Shown here piece after piece: positions 55,205 through 63,316 of a stretch of DNA of 64,000 nucleotides. Where the stretch lies: positions 868,001-932,000 of the forward strand of contig NZ_CP054705.1 in assembly GCF_016495725.1 (NCBI RefSeq), read 5' to 3'. Each line of letters opens with the position of its first letter. Within the stretch, counting starts at the first letter, position 1. The DNA comes from Salicibibacter cibarius (GTDB lineage Bacteria; Bacillota; Bacilli; Bacillales; Marinococcaceae). The notes below the pieces were generated by a model. That model did not search any database. It saw nothing but the letters and a program-made list of their open reading frames with translations, and had not been told where the DNA came from. The position numbers were made by a program, and so were the translations under genes.

Positions 55205-55564
55205 ATGGCATTTTGGAAAAAAGCAGATAACCGAAAAAAACACCAGGATCAGGCGCGGGAATATTTAGTTGAGGACGAACAGCTTCTGCATACATATGGC
55301 TTGCTGATTGACTTTGTCGCTCTCACCGATCAAAGGGTTATTTTTGTAGAGAAATCATGGGTTTCGAAACGATCGGAAGTCGTCAGCATTCCTTACAGTA
55401 AAATTGAGGAAATTGCATTGTTGAAAGACCGGAGGATGTCGATCTCGAATCCCGTTCGCATCAGCACTCGTTCAAAAGATCATCAACTAAATTTGATCAA
55501 AGGCAACGATTCAGTCGGATTTTACAGGCAATTATCGAGACAAATAATGAAGGCGGGTGGGTAA
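55205..55564 (+). CDS. Bacterial PH domain protein
   Basis: This small soluble protein of 119 residues resembles a bacterial pleckstrin-homology domain. It has ALTDQRVIFVEKSW followed by VVSIPYSKIEEIALLKDR and a C-terminal helix (GFYRQLSRQIM). No membrane helix is seen. Members are common in Bacillus, and their role is not known. The ATG follows AAAGGGGGTACACAA. Confidence 0.8.
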   Translation: MAFWKKADNRKKHQDQAREYLVEDEQLLHTYGLLIDFVALTDQRVIFVEKSWVSKRSEVVSIPYSKIEEIALLKDRRMSISNPVRISTRSKDHQLNLIKGNDSVGFYRQLSRQIMKAGG

Positions 55565-55685
55565 AAGAAGATTTTTCATACATTGGTCAAATAATGACAC
55601 AGTCGTCTGGAAATCAAGGGTGAGACTAAAGAGTTAAGGATGAAAAAACTCCAGAATAACATGGAACTTTTTTAACAATTTTAAT

Positions 55686-55714
55686 TTGACAATTATTTTA
55701 AAGCGTGCAATAAT
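55686..55714 (+). promoter_or_regulatory. Sigma-A promoter
   Basis: TTGACA (55686-55691) and AATAAT (55709-55714) are 17 bp apart, in an AT-rich stretch. It would give a leader of about 205 bases before the next gene. Nothing else recognisable lies in 55565-55926. Confidence 0.6.
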
Positions 55715-55926
55715 AAATTATCTTCTCTTCCTCTCTTAGTCCTCTCTTTGGCCTTTCCCGTTGTCCCGTTGCCACACCTTTTCTCTCAAGATTCCTTTCA
55801 TGAATACCCATTATCATTGTTGCCCTGCCTGTCAATCCCCTGAATTCTTCCGTATCAATACCATCCCAAAGAAAATCCTAATTGTTTTTAGACCGTATTT
55901 TTTCAATTCCAAAAGGAGGAGTTTTT

Positions 55927-56259
55927 GTGAGTCACGACATTTGCGGATTTAACAAAGCAGGTAATGAGATTTGTCATATTCGTTTTACAATGGGAGATTC
56001 AAATGCGTTAATCGTTTATGAATTATTCAATGCATCTGATTATTATGCAGGTGTAAGTGGGAATGGCCACAGCAAGGAAGTGTCATTATCGGAAGCCGAG
56101 AAAGCAATGACGGCCCTCAATCAATTACATCGTGATAATGAGCCCCATGACCCGAATAACGAATATTTAGTATATCTACGAAGAGAACTTGATAACTTTT
56201 TCATGAGTTGCTTAGACACAGCTCAAAAAGAGGGAAGTGTACGAGTGTCTTTCGCCTAA
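55927..56259 (+). CDS. Hypothetical protein
   Basis: The 110-residue soluble protein is not recognised. The sequence begins HDICGFNKAGNEICHIRF; an acidic and helical C terminus follows (YLVYLRRELDNFFMSCLD). The GTG at 55927 lies 7 bases after AAAAGGAGG, better than the longer frame. It appears to be monocistronic with a long leader. Confidence 0.65.
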   Translation: MSHDICGFNKAGNEICHIRFTMGDSNALIVYELFNASDYYAGVSGNGHSKEVSLSEAEKAMTALNQLHRDNEPHDPNNEYLVYLRRELDNFFMSCLDTAQKEGSVRVSFA

Positions 56260-56409
56260 GTGCATAGCCTGCAGACGAGTGTGGACATCTACAGACCCTC
56301 GAAAATCAATTTTCCTTTCTGCTTTCCTTCCACTGAAGATTGCCCCTCTATGTAACTCTGTGAACCCTATGTAAGTTTCCCAAATATAAGCGTAGAAAAT
56401 AAGGAAGGC

Positions 56410-56473
56410 AGGCTAAAACCGCCACCTCCTGTGGCAACGCCTGCAGAACCCACCTCGTGTGGGCCCGAGGAGG
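56410..56473 (+). promoter_or_regulatory. Hairpins that may hide the ribosome site of the Rpn-like gene
   Basis: CCTCG (56453-56457) pairs with CGAGG (56466-56470), which is part of the GAGGAGG ribosome site at 56467-56473. A second segment, CCTCCT (56425-56430), can also pair with AGGAGG. GCAGGC...GCCTGC encloses CCAC...GTGG upstream. This suggests control of translation by RNA folding. Confidence 0.45.
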
Positions 56474-56479
56474 ATCGCC

Positions 56480-56815
56480 ATGAAAGATGATACATTATAC
56501 GATGCCTTCAGTCACTGGGAAGAACTCAGTTCAACAAAAGAACAACGGGTGGCGTATGAAGAACGGGCGAAACAGATTATGGATGAAGAGGCTGCAAAAC
56601 GGGAATTCGAACTTCGGAAACAAGACGCGAGAAGGGAAGGTTTAGAAGAAGGCAGGGAAGAAGGTAAGAAAGAAGGAAAACAAGAATCACTAGAAACCGT
56701 TGCCCGCAGCCTTTTAGAAGAAGGTTTGGAAATCGAATTTGTAGCTAAAACCACAGGGTTAGATAAAGAAAAAGTGCTTGAAATTCAACGTAACCTAGAA
56801 AAAAAGCACAGTTAA
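56480..56815 (+). CDS. Stand-alone C-terminal part of an Rpn-family nuclease
   Basis: The 111-residue protein matches the C-terminal tail of Rpn/PD-(D/E)XK recombination-promoting nucleases: LYDAFSHWEELSSTKEQRVAYEERAKQI, then a highly charged helix REGLEEGREEGKKEGKQE, and LLEEGLEIEFVAKTTGLDKEKV. The nuclease domain is missing. The ATG at 56480 has a perfect GAGGAGG. In E. coli, short Rpn forms made from internal starts act as antitoxins to the full nuclease. It may be a genuine short product or the rest of a broken gene. Confidence 0.7.
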   Translation: MKDDTLYDAFSHWEELSSTKEQRVAYEERAKQIMDEEAAKREFELRKQDARREGLEEGREEGKKEGKQESLETVARSLLEEGLEIEFVAKTTGLDKEKVLEIQRNLEKKHS

Positions 56816-57026
56816 AAGAAAGCAAATTTGATTAAAGATCAAAAGCCCCGGTTGTACGGTGTTTTTGGTTTTTTGGTGCTGCGCCCTATAGCTTCACCTT
56901 TTTTTCCCCGCCCTAAAGCCTCATTGTTGTTGCATGAAGCCAAGAAGGCTACAATAAAATGAAAGAGATCAGTTGTGCAGTCTACACAGAGGCTGCCTTC
57001 ATTTTTTATTAAAAGGGGTCTTCATA

Positions 57027-57767
57027 ATGATTGCAACAGACGATAAAGATATCCAAGGATTAAAAGAAGCGGGGCAGGTGATCGCGGGTATTCGTGATGA
57101 AATGATCGGTCGGACGAAGCCTGGCGTGAAAACAATCGAGCTTGATGAATTGGCAGGGGAGATGTTTGCGGACAGTGGCGCGGTTTCGGCGCCGATCAGC
57201 ACGTATGGTTTCCCGGGGAATACATGTATCTGTATCAATGAAGAAGTTGCCCATGGCATCCCCGGTGAGCGTACTATTCAGGAAGGGGACCTCGTCAACA
57301 TCGATGTGTCCGGCGCTTACAACGATTATTGGGTGGATACCGGCATGTCCTTCGTCGTTGGTGAAGCAACACCATCACAAAGCCGGCTGCTCGAGGCGAC
57401 AAAGAAAGTTTTTGATGCCGGATTAGCAAAGTTTCAGGCAGGGGGCAAGTTGAACAATGTGGGGCGCGCCGTTCATAAAACAGCAAGGGAAGAAGGGTTC
57501 AAAGTCATTAAAAATTTAACCGGGCACGGCGTTGGCCATTCCTTGCGTGACGCTCCCGATCATATTTTTAATTATTTCAATCCATGGGATCGAACGCTTA
57601 TGGAAAATGGCATGGTGATTGCCTACGAGCCATTCGTCTCCACGAAAGCTGAACAAATTTATGAAAAAGATGACGGCTGGACGCTAACGACACGGGATAA
57701 AAGCATGGTTGCCCAGATCGAACATACCATTATCGTCACAAAAGACGAGCCGATCATTGTAACGTGA
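57027..57767 (+). CDS. Type I methionine aminopeptidase (MapB-like)
   Basis: This 246-residue metal enzyme removes the initiator methionine from new proteins. Metal ligands are visible in [20 protein letters not shown] (two Asp), [10 protein letters not shown] (His), MVIAYEPF (Glu) and AQIEHTIIV (Glu). The length fits the second Bacillus enzyme YflG/MapB. The ATG at 57027 follows AAAAGGGGTC; the longer frame lacks a site. A TTGTTG/TACAAT-like promoter lies near 56930. The macro domain gene follows at once. Confidence 0.92.
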   Translation: MIATDDKDIQGLKEAGQVIAGIRDEMIGRTKPGVKTIELDELAGEMFADSGAVSAPISTYGFPGNTCICINEEVAHGIPGERTIQEGDLVNIDVSGAYNDYWVDTGMSFVVGEATPSQSRLLEATKKVFDAGLAKFQAGGKLNNVGRAVHKTAREEGFKVIKNLTGHGVGHSLRDAPDHIFNYFNPWDRTLMENGMVIAYEPFVSTKAEQIYEKDDGWTLTTRDKSMVAQIEHTIIVTKDEPIIVT

Positions 57768-57780
57768 GGTGAAAAAGTCG

Positions 57781-58287
57781 ATGAAAATTGAAGTTCTCCG
57801 GGAAGACATAACGACATTCGATGTAGATGCGATCGTTAACGCTGCCAACAAAACGCTACGTGGCGGAGGTGGCGTGGACGGCGCCATCCATCGCGCCGGC
57901 GGAAAAGAGATTCTGGAAGAATGCAAAGAAATAGGCGGTTGCGAGACCGGGGAAGCGGTGATCACCACCGCGGGAAAGATGCCTGCGCGCCACGTTATTC
58001 ATACTGTAGGGCCGGTGTGGGACGGGAGCGAAAATAACGAAGACGAGCTACTTCAAAACTGTTATAAAAATGCTTTGCAGCTCGCGGTGGAGTATAACCT
58101 GAAAACGATCGCGTTTCCTAATATCAGTACCGGCGTTTACGGTTTCCCGAAGGAACGCGCGGCACGGATCGCTGTGGAAACGGTCGGGCAAATGTTAAAC
58201 GACGACGAATCATCCGTTAAACAAGTATTTTTCATCTGTTTTGACAAGGAAAATTATGATTTGTATACAAATATATTAGAAGGATAA
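57781..58287 (+). CDS. Macro domain protein (YmdB-like ADP-ribose hydrolase)
   Basis: The 168-residue single macro domain has [22 protein letters not shown] near residue 19 with the conserved Asn, GEAVITTAG near 62, and [15 protein letters not shown] near 120, which binds the distal ribose and phosphates. Such proteins remove ADP-ribose from proteins or acetate from O-acetyl-ADP-ribose. The ATG at 57781 follows GAGGTGAAAAAG. It starts 13 bp after mapB and is probably co-transcribed. Confidence 0.92.
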   Translation: MKIEVLREDITTFDVDAIVNAANKTLRGGGGVDGAIHRAGGKEILEECKEIGGCETGEAVITTAGKMPARHVIHTVGPVWDGSENNEDELLQNCYKNALQLAVEYNLKTIAFPNISTGVYGFPKERAARIAVETVGQMLNDDESSVKQVFFICFDKENYDLYTNILEG

Positions 58288-58295
58288 CATACAGA

Positions 58296-58332
58296 AAAAC
58301 GCACCCGGCAATTTGCTCTGGTGCGTTTTTCA
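58296..58332 (+). terminator. Terminator after the macro domain gene
   Basis: AAAAACGCACC pairs with GGTGCGTTTTT. The flanking A and T runs could also work on the other strand. Confidence 0.85.
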
Positions 58333-58341
58333 CGCTCTACA

Positions 58342-58530
58342 CTAATTCATAGTTACTCACAATCTCCCGTACATGTTTCATCGTTTTATTCGCTGCTTCC
58401 TCAGCATTATAATTTCGACGATTATTTAAGACTGTTGCAGGCATCCATTTCCAGATTAATACAGTGCTTTCCTTAATAACCTTGAGATCACTTTCTTTTA
58501 AATAACCATCCTGCACGGATTTTTCTAACA
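58342..58530 (-). pseudogene. C-terminal fragment of an unrecognised gene
   Basis: An open frame of about 63 codons without a start codon ends at 58342. It includes VQDGYLKESDLKVIKES, LIWKWMPATVLNNRRNY and EAANKTMKHVREIVSNYEL. It looks like helical protein sequence but I cannot name the family. Upstream it is closed by a stop with no start. Confidence 0.4.
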
Positions 58531-58586
58531 GTCATCTCTCTCAATAAGTGATTTATATTTCACATTAAAGGAATATGTGTAGATAA

Positions 58587-60089
58587 TCAAGATTGTGTCC
58601 CACTAACTTTCAACTCTTTCCTTACTTCCCTAAATAAGACGAAACATATAAACAACATTATAATGGTAAAAGGCGAGGCGATAACAATTGAGATGGTCCT
58701 TACTGCATCAACACCACCGGCTAAAATAAAAACTGTAGCGGCACCGGCGGTAATCACTCCCCAAGTGACTTTAACCAAAGTAGATGGATGGAGGTCACCA
58801 TTATTACTAAGCATCCCCAACACAAAAGTGGCTGAGTCAGCTGAAGTAATAAGGAAAGTAAAAATCAAAACGATTGCAAGAACGCTAAGCAAAAATCCTA
58901 ACGGCATGTTTCCAAAGAACACAAACAACGCGGATTCAACATCCGCATTAATATTGCTTGCCAGTCCTGTAAGTCCTAAATTATGAATTAAATGTAAAGC
59001 AGAACCTCCAATAACGGAAAACCAAACAAAAGATACCAATGAAGGGATTAATAAAACAGCTGCAACAAATTGTCTAATCGTACGTCCTCTAGATATTCTT
59101 GCTATAAATGCGCCGACAAAAGGTGCCCATGTTGTCCACCAAGCCCAATAAAATACCGTCCAGTTTCCAATCCAATTACTGGCTTCATCATTAAAAGCTT
59201 CCAGTCTCAAGCTCATGGGCACAATATTCCCAATATAGCTTCCCGTCGTACTGATTAGCATTTCAAAAATTTGTTTCCCTGGACCGACGATAATCACTAA
59301 AGCCATTACTAAAAACAATAACAGCATATTAAAGTGCGACAAGTATTTGATGCCGCGGCTTATTCCCGACCAGGAGGAAATAATAAAAAGAGCAGTAGCA
59401 ATTCCGATGATAATGAGCTGGGTAGTGAATGTATTGGGGGTGCCAAATTGGTAATTCAAGCCACCGGAAATTTGCAATGCACTTAAGCCAAACGTACTGG
59501 CAACCCCCACTGCCGTAACAAAAACGGCAAGAATGTCGATCGTTTTTCCTGGGACACTATAAACTTTATCACCCAATACCGGATAAAAAATAGAGCTAAT
59601 CGTTGTTGGCAAGCCTTTTCGATAACTAAAGTAAGCTAACCCCAGGGCTATTACACCGAAAATTGCCCAAGGGTGTAATCCCCAATGGAAAAAAGTATAT
59701 TGCAGCGATACATTCGCAGCTTCTGATGTTGATCCTTCACCATAAGGTGGCGTAGTGTAGTGGCCAACAGGTTCTGCAACACTCCAGAACACTAAACCGA
59801 CGCCCATTCCGGCAGCAAACAACATAGTAATCCAGGAAAAAGTACTATATTCCGGTCTTTCAGTATCCTTCCCTAATCGTATATTCCCGTATTTTGAAAA
59901 CATCAAGTATATGCAAAGGGAAACAAGGATAGAACCTACCAAAAGATAAAACCAATTAAAGTTCACAACAGCAAAATCTAAGAAAGATGATGCTTGTTCA
60001 CCTAACCAATCATAAAATAGAACACCTACGACGACAAAAACAATGCTTAACGTCAGAGAAATCTTAAAAACACTATGCGCTTTTAACAA
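58587..60089 (-). CDS. BCCT family betaine/carnitine/choline transporter
   Basis: The 500-residue secondary transporter has 12 membrane helices. The substrate site shows WTVFYWAWWTTWAPFVGAFIARISRGRT near 317-345, with the tryptophan cage for quaternary ammonium groups. GMGVGLVFWSVAEPVGHY near 95 holds the glycine-rich unwound helix. Known members (OpuD, BetL, BetP, CaiT) use Na+, H+ or exchange. The tail is short, which argues against a BetP-like osmosensor. It may supply betaine to the demethylation genes to the right. Confidence 0.93.
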   Translation of the reverse strand: MLKAHSVFKISLTLSIVFVVVGVLFYDWLGEQASSFLDFAVVNFNWFYLLVGSILVSLCIYLMFSKYGNIRLGKDTERPEYSTFSWITMLFAAGMGVGLVFWSVAEPVGHYTTPPYGEGSTSEAANVSLQYTFFHWGLHPWAIFGVIALGLAYFSYRKGLPTTISSIFYPVLGDKVYSVPGKTIDILAVFVTAVGVASTFGLSALQISGGLNYQFGTPNTFTTQLIIIGIATALFIISSWSGISRGIKYLSHFNMLLLFLVMALVIIVGPGKQIFEMLISTTGSYIGNIVPMSLRLEAFNDEASNWIGNWTVFYWAWWTTWAPFVGAFIARISRGRTIRQFVAAVLLIPSLVSFVWFSVIGGSALHLIHNLGLTGLASNINADVESALFVFFGNMPLGFLLSVLAIVLIFTFLITSADSATFVLGMLSNNGDLHPSTLVKVTWGVITAGAATVFILAGGVDAVRTISIVIASPFTIIMLFICFVLFREVRKELKVSGTQS

Positions 60090-60243
60090 AATATTCTCTC
60101 CTCAAGTACTTATTCGCAAACATTTGCAACACATAACCATGATTGTACCGTGATCATGATTATGAATCAACATGTTTTTTCTCTAATCTCGATGTAAATA
60201 CTTACACCCCGAGGTGAGTCGGCTGCACCAGTCAATAGAATGA

Positions 60244-60291
60244 AAAAAAGAATGCTCCCGAAAAAGTATCTAACTTTCACGGAAGCATTCC
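60244..60291 (-). terminator. Terminator of the formaldehyde dehydrogenase operon
   Basis: On the minus strand GAATGCTTCCG pairs with CGGGAGCATTC around a long loop, and seven T residues follow. Confidence 0.75.
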
Positions 60292-60345
60292 AGAAAACAA
60301 TGCTATGGCTTTATATGTTTGTCCGAAAGGACACTTTTAATTCTC

Positions 60346-61560
60346 TTAACGGATCATTCCATGCGGATCAATGACAAACTTTCTGGCTACGCCACTATCA
60401 AAATCACTATAACCTTGGGGTGCTTCATCTAAACCAATGACTGTCGCGTTCACTGCTTTCGCAATTTGTGCTTTCCCCGATAGAATTGATTTCATGAGAT
60501 TGCGGTTGTATTGCATCGCCGGCGTTTGACCGGTGACGAAGGTGTGCGCTTTCGCCCACCCTTGACCGAATCTTACTTTTAAAGATCCGGTTTGTGCATC
60601 TTTATCGGCCGCTCCGGGATCCTCCGTCACATACAGGCCCGGAATGCCCAGTTTACCGCCAGCTTGTGTGACATCCATAATGGCATTTAAAACGGCTGCA
60701 GGTTGTTCTCCGGCATCAGCGCCATGGCCTGAAGCCTCGAAACCAACCGCATCGACCGAGCAATCGACTTCCGGAATGCCAAGTATTTGTTCAATTTGTT
60801 CACCCAACCGGTCATGTTTCGTCAAGTTTACGGTTTCACACCCAAAGCTTCTCGCTTGTTGCAGACGATCCTCATTCAAATCGCCTACGATAACGGCGGA
60901 TGCTCCCAGTAGTTGAGCCGAGTGTGCAGCAGCCAATCCGACGGGACCGGCGCCCGCAACATAAACGGTTGAGCCCGGTCTTGCCCCGGCTGTATATGCC
61001 CCATGAAAACCGGTAGGGAAAATATCCGAAAGCATGGTTAAATCCAAGATTTTTTCCATCGCTTGGTCCTTATCCGGGAACTTCAGAAGTTGAAAATCTG
61101 CATAAGGGACCATCACATACTCGGATTGTCCACCTACCCATCCCCCCATATCAACATAGCCATAGGCTGCTCCCGGTCTTTCGGGATTAACGTTGGTACA
61201 TATATGCGTTTTTTGCTCCTGGCACATGACGCATCGGCCACATGCGATGTTGAACGGAACGGAGACGAGATCGCCTTTGTTGATGAACTCGACATCCCTT
61301 CCTACTTCTATCACTTCTCCCGTTATTTCATGGCCGAGAACGAGCCCTTCAGGCGCTGTTGTTCGGCCACGCACCATATGTTGATCACTGCCACATATAT
61401 TGGTGGTTACAACTTTAAGAATGACTCCGTGTTCACATTTACGACCAACGTTTGCAGCGGGAACGCCCGGCCCATCTTTTAAAACCAGATCAGGGTATTC
61501 AATATCTTGCACGGCAACACTGCCGGGTCCGGTATAAACGACACCACGATTTCCTGCCAT
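60346..61560 (-). CDS. fdhA: Glutathione-independent formaldehyde dehydrogenase
   Basis: This zinc- and NAD-dependent enzyme of 404 residues oxidises formaldehyde to formate. NICGSDQHMVRGRTTAPEGLVLGHE near 53-77 holds the catalytic zinc ligands. Four cysteines in CGRCVMCQEQKTHIC near 108-122 bind the structural zinc. VYVAGAGPVGLAAAHSA binds NAD. The long insert around 120-160 is typical of the Pseudomonas FdhA type. Betaine and sarcosine demethylation release formaldehyde, which fits the neighbours. It follows the HbpS-like gene by 23 bp. Confidence 0.92.
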   Translation of the reverse strand: MAGNRGVVYTGPGSVAVQDIEYPDLVLKDGPGVPAANVGRKCEHGVILKVVTTNICGSDQHMVRGRTTAPEGLVLGHEITGEVIEVGRDVEFINKGDLVSVPFNIACGRCVMCQEQKTHICTNVNPERPGAAYGYVDMGGWVGGQSEYVMVPYADFQLLKFPDKDQAMEKILDLTMLSDIFPTGFHGAYTAGARPGSTVYVAGAGPVGLAAAHSAQLLGASAVIVGDLNEDRLQQARSFGCETVNLTKHDRLGEQIEQILGIPEVDCSVDAVGFEASGHGADAGEQPAAVLNAIMDVTQAGGKLGIPGLYVTEDPGAADKDAQTGSLKVRFGQGWAKAHTFVTGQTPAMQYNRNLMKSILSGKAQIAKAVNATVIGLDEAPQGYSDFDSGVARKFVIDPHGMIR

Positions 61561-61583
61561 TGTATTCCTCCTATATAACAGTT

Positions 61584-61994
61584 TTATAGATTATTAAATG
61601 CTTTAACCCCTGCTTCCGCGACTTGTACATCGTGGGGGACAGTACTTCCGCTTACACCAATAGCACCTACAACTTTTCCGTCTAGTTCGAGAGGAATGCC
61701 CCCGCCAAATACGACAAGACGTCCTTGGTTTGTTGTGTTTAAACCGTAGAGCTCGGCATGAGGGACTGTTGCCTCTGCTAAATTGCTCGTAGGCATTTTT
61801 AAAGCCACTGACGTCCACGCCTTATTTTGAGCGATATCAATACTCGCTAACCACGCGTCATCCATCCGATGTGTAGCAATGAGGTTTCCGCCGTCATCTA
61901 AAACAGAAATAACCATTTGAACGCCAACGTTTGAAGCTTCAGCCTCTGCTCCCTCAATGATTTTTTTCGCAATTTCCAAGTTCATTTTACTCAT
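61584..61994 (-). CDS. GlcG/HbpS family protein
   Basis: This 136-residue protein is of the GlcG/HbpS (DUF336) family. The family features VISVLDDGGNLIATHRMDDAW, ALKMPTSNLAE, and GRLVVFGGGIPLELDGKVVGAIGVSGS are all present. Some members bind haem or corrinoids; others sit in catabolic operons without a known role. It precedes fdhA by 23 bp, so the two probably share a transcript. The divergent gap 61995-62328 to the IclR gene is AT-rich and shows no clear operator. Confidence 0.88.
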   Translation of the reverse strand: MSKMNLEIAKKIIEGAEAEASNVGVQMVISVLDDGGNLIATHRMDDAWLASIDIAQNKAWTSVALKMPTSNLAEATVPHAELYGLNTTNQGRLVVFGGGIPLELDGKVVGAIGVSGSTVPHDVQVAEAGVKAFNNL

Positions 61995-62328
61995 CTTTTT
62001 TCATCCTTTCTGTGAAAATAATAATGATATTGGAACCGATTGTTATTACATAAAATCACCTCCATTTAATTTAAGAATATTGTAACACAGAAAAAAATAG
62101 GGAATAAAATAAAAACTTTTTTAGTCAAATGAATTATGTGTGTTGATCGCTTAAAGAGTTGGTATATCAATGTCACAAGGGACCATTTAGGAAAATAAAA
62201 ATTTAAAATATTTATACTTCCAGTGCATCATCCCACATATTGGGATTTCATATTTGATTAACGGGAAAACAGATGCTATTCTTTCTGCAATTAAGAACCA
62301 AAAAATAATTCGGGTAGGATGATTTTAG

Positions 62329-63084
62329 ATGTCGCAAGTTTTAGAAAAAACTGCATTAATTTTAAATGCCTTAAAACCTACCGAGCATCAAATCGAGTGG
62401 AGTGCTACTGAACTAAGTAAAGATCTTAATATTCCAATACAAACACTGCATCGTTTACTGATCAGTTTGTCAAAACATGGTTTTGTGTATCGAAATGATG
62501 AAACGAAAAAATTTAAATTAGGGCTTAACCTAATGGAACTGGGATTGACAATACGTGATAATTTATCCGTTCGCAATCTTGCATTACCTGAAATGAGACA
62601 CCTGTCAGAACTAACGAACGAAAGTGTCTACCTGACAATACCGGAAGGTCCAGATGGTATTTTCATTGAATGTATGGACTCTCCGCAATTGTTAAAAATT
62701 GTCGAGCCCGTTGGGATGCGTAGACCATTACATAAAGGAGGTTCTAAAAAAGTAATTCTCGCTTATTTAAATAAATGGCAACAAGACAAGGTTTTAAATG
62801 AACTAAGCGCCAGGTACCAGATTAAAGATATGGGAATTATACGGGATGATTTATTAGAGATAAAAAAGAACGGGTATGCTATTTCCCATAGCGAGACAAC
62901 AGAAGGGACGACAAGTATAGCGTCGCCTATATTTTCATGGGAGGATGAAGTTTTAGCATCAATAAGTATTGCAGGTCCCGATTCAAGATTCAAAGAAAAC
63001 CGAATGAGCCAGTTAATTCAACAAACAAAGGCATGTGCGAATCGGGTATCAGAAGAATTAGGTTGGATCAAAGCAAATAATTAA
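62329..63084 (+). CDS. IclR family transcriptional regulator
   Basis: The 251-residue protein has an N-terminal winged helix-turn-helix (about 5-65: WSATELSKDLNIPIQTLHRLLISLSKHG) and the IclR effector domain (about 80-248), with GPDGIFIECMDSPQLLKIV and GYAISHSETTEGTTSIASPIF. IclR proteins control catabolic genes in response to small acids. It lies between a divergent fdhA operon and the sarcosine-type oxidase gene, the likely targets. The ATG follows GGGTAGGATGATTTT, a weak ribosome site. Confidence 0.9.
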   Translation: MSQVLEKTALILNALKPTEHQIEWSATELSKDLNIPIQTLHRLLISLSKHGFVYRNDETKKFKLGLNLMELGLTIRDNLSVRNLALPEMRHLSELTNESVYLTIPEGPDGIFIECMDSPQLLKIVEPVGMRRPLHKGGSKKVILAYLNKWQQDKVLNELSARYQIKDMGIIRDDLLEIKKNGYAISHSETTEGTTSIASPIFSWEDEVLASISIAGPDSRFKENRMSQLIQQTKACANRVSEELGWIKANN

Positions 63085-63119
63085 AGAGATTTTAAATTAG
63101 TGGTCAACACTATGGAAAA

Positions 63120-63235
63120 ACACTACGCTTTCCATGGGCCCTTAGCTCAGCCTCCTCGTTAGAAAACTTGGCTTTTTTCTGCGGGGTCTTCCCACTGCGC
63201 TTCCCCGCAGGAGTCTCCGTGTTTTTCCTTCGCTA
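63120..63235. repeat. Dispersed repeat sharing the core of the MITE at 25091
   Basis: GCCTCCTCG, then TGCGGGGTCTT and CCCCGCAGGAGTCTC, resemble 25170-25245 in order and spacing. CTGCGGGG and CCCCGCAG can pair. Its ends are less clear than those of the other copy, and no target duplication is evident. Confidence 0.55.
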
Positions 63236-63316
63236 GAGCTAGTGTAATTACCATAATGATTCACTGATATCAACGATAGATTTTGGTGAAGAACCCAAAT
63301 TAGAAAAGGGGAATGT

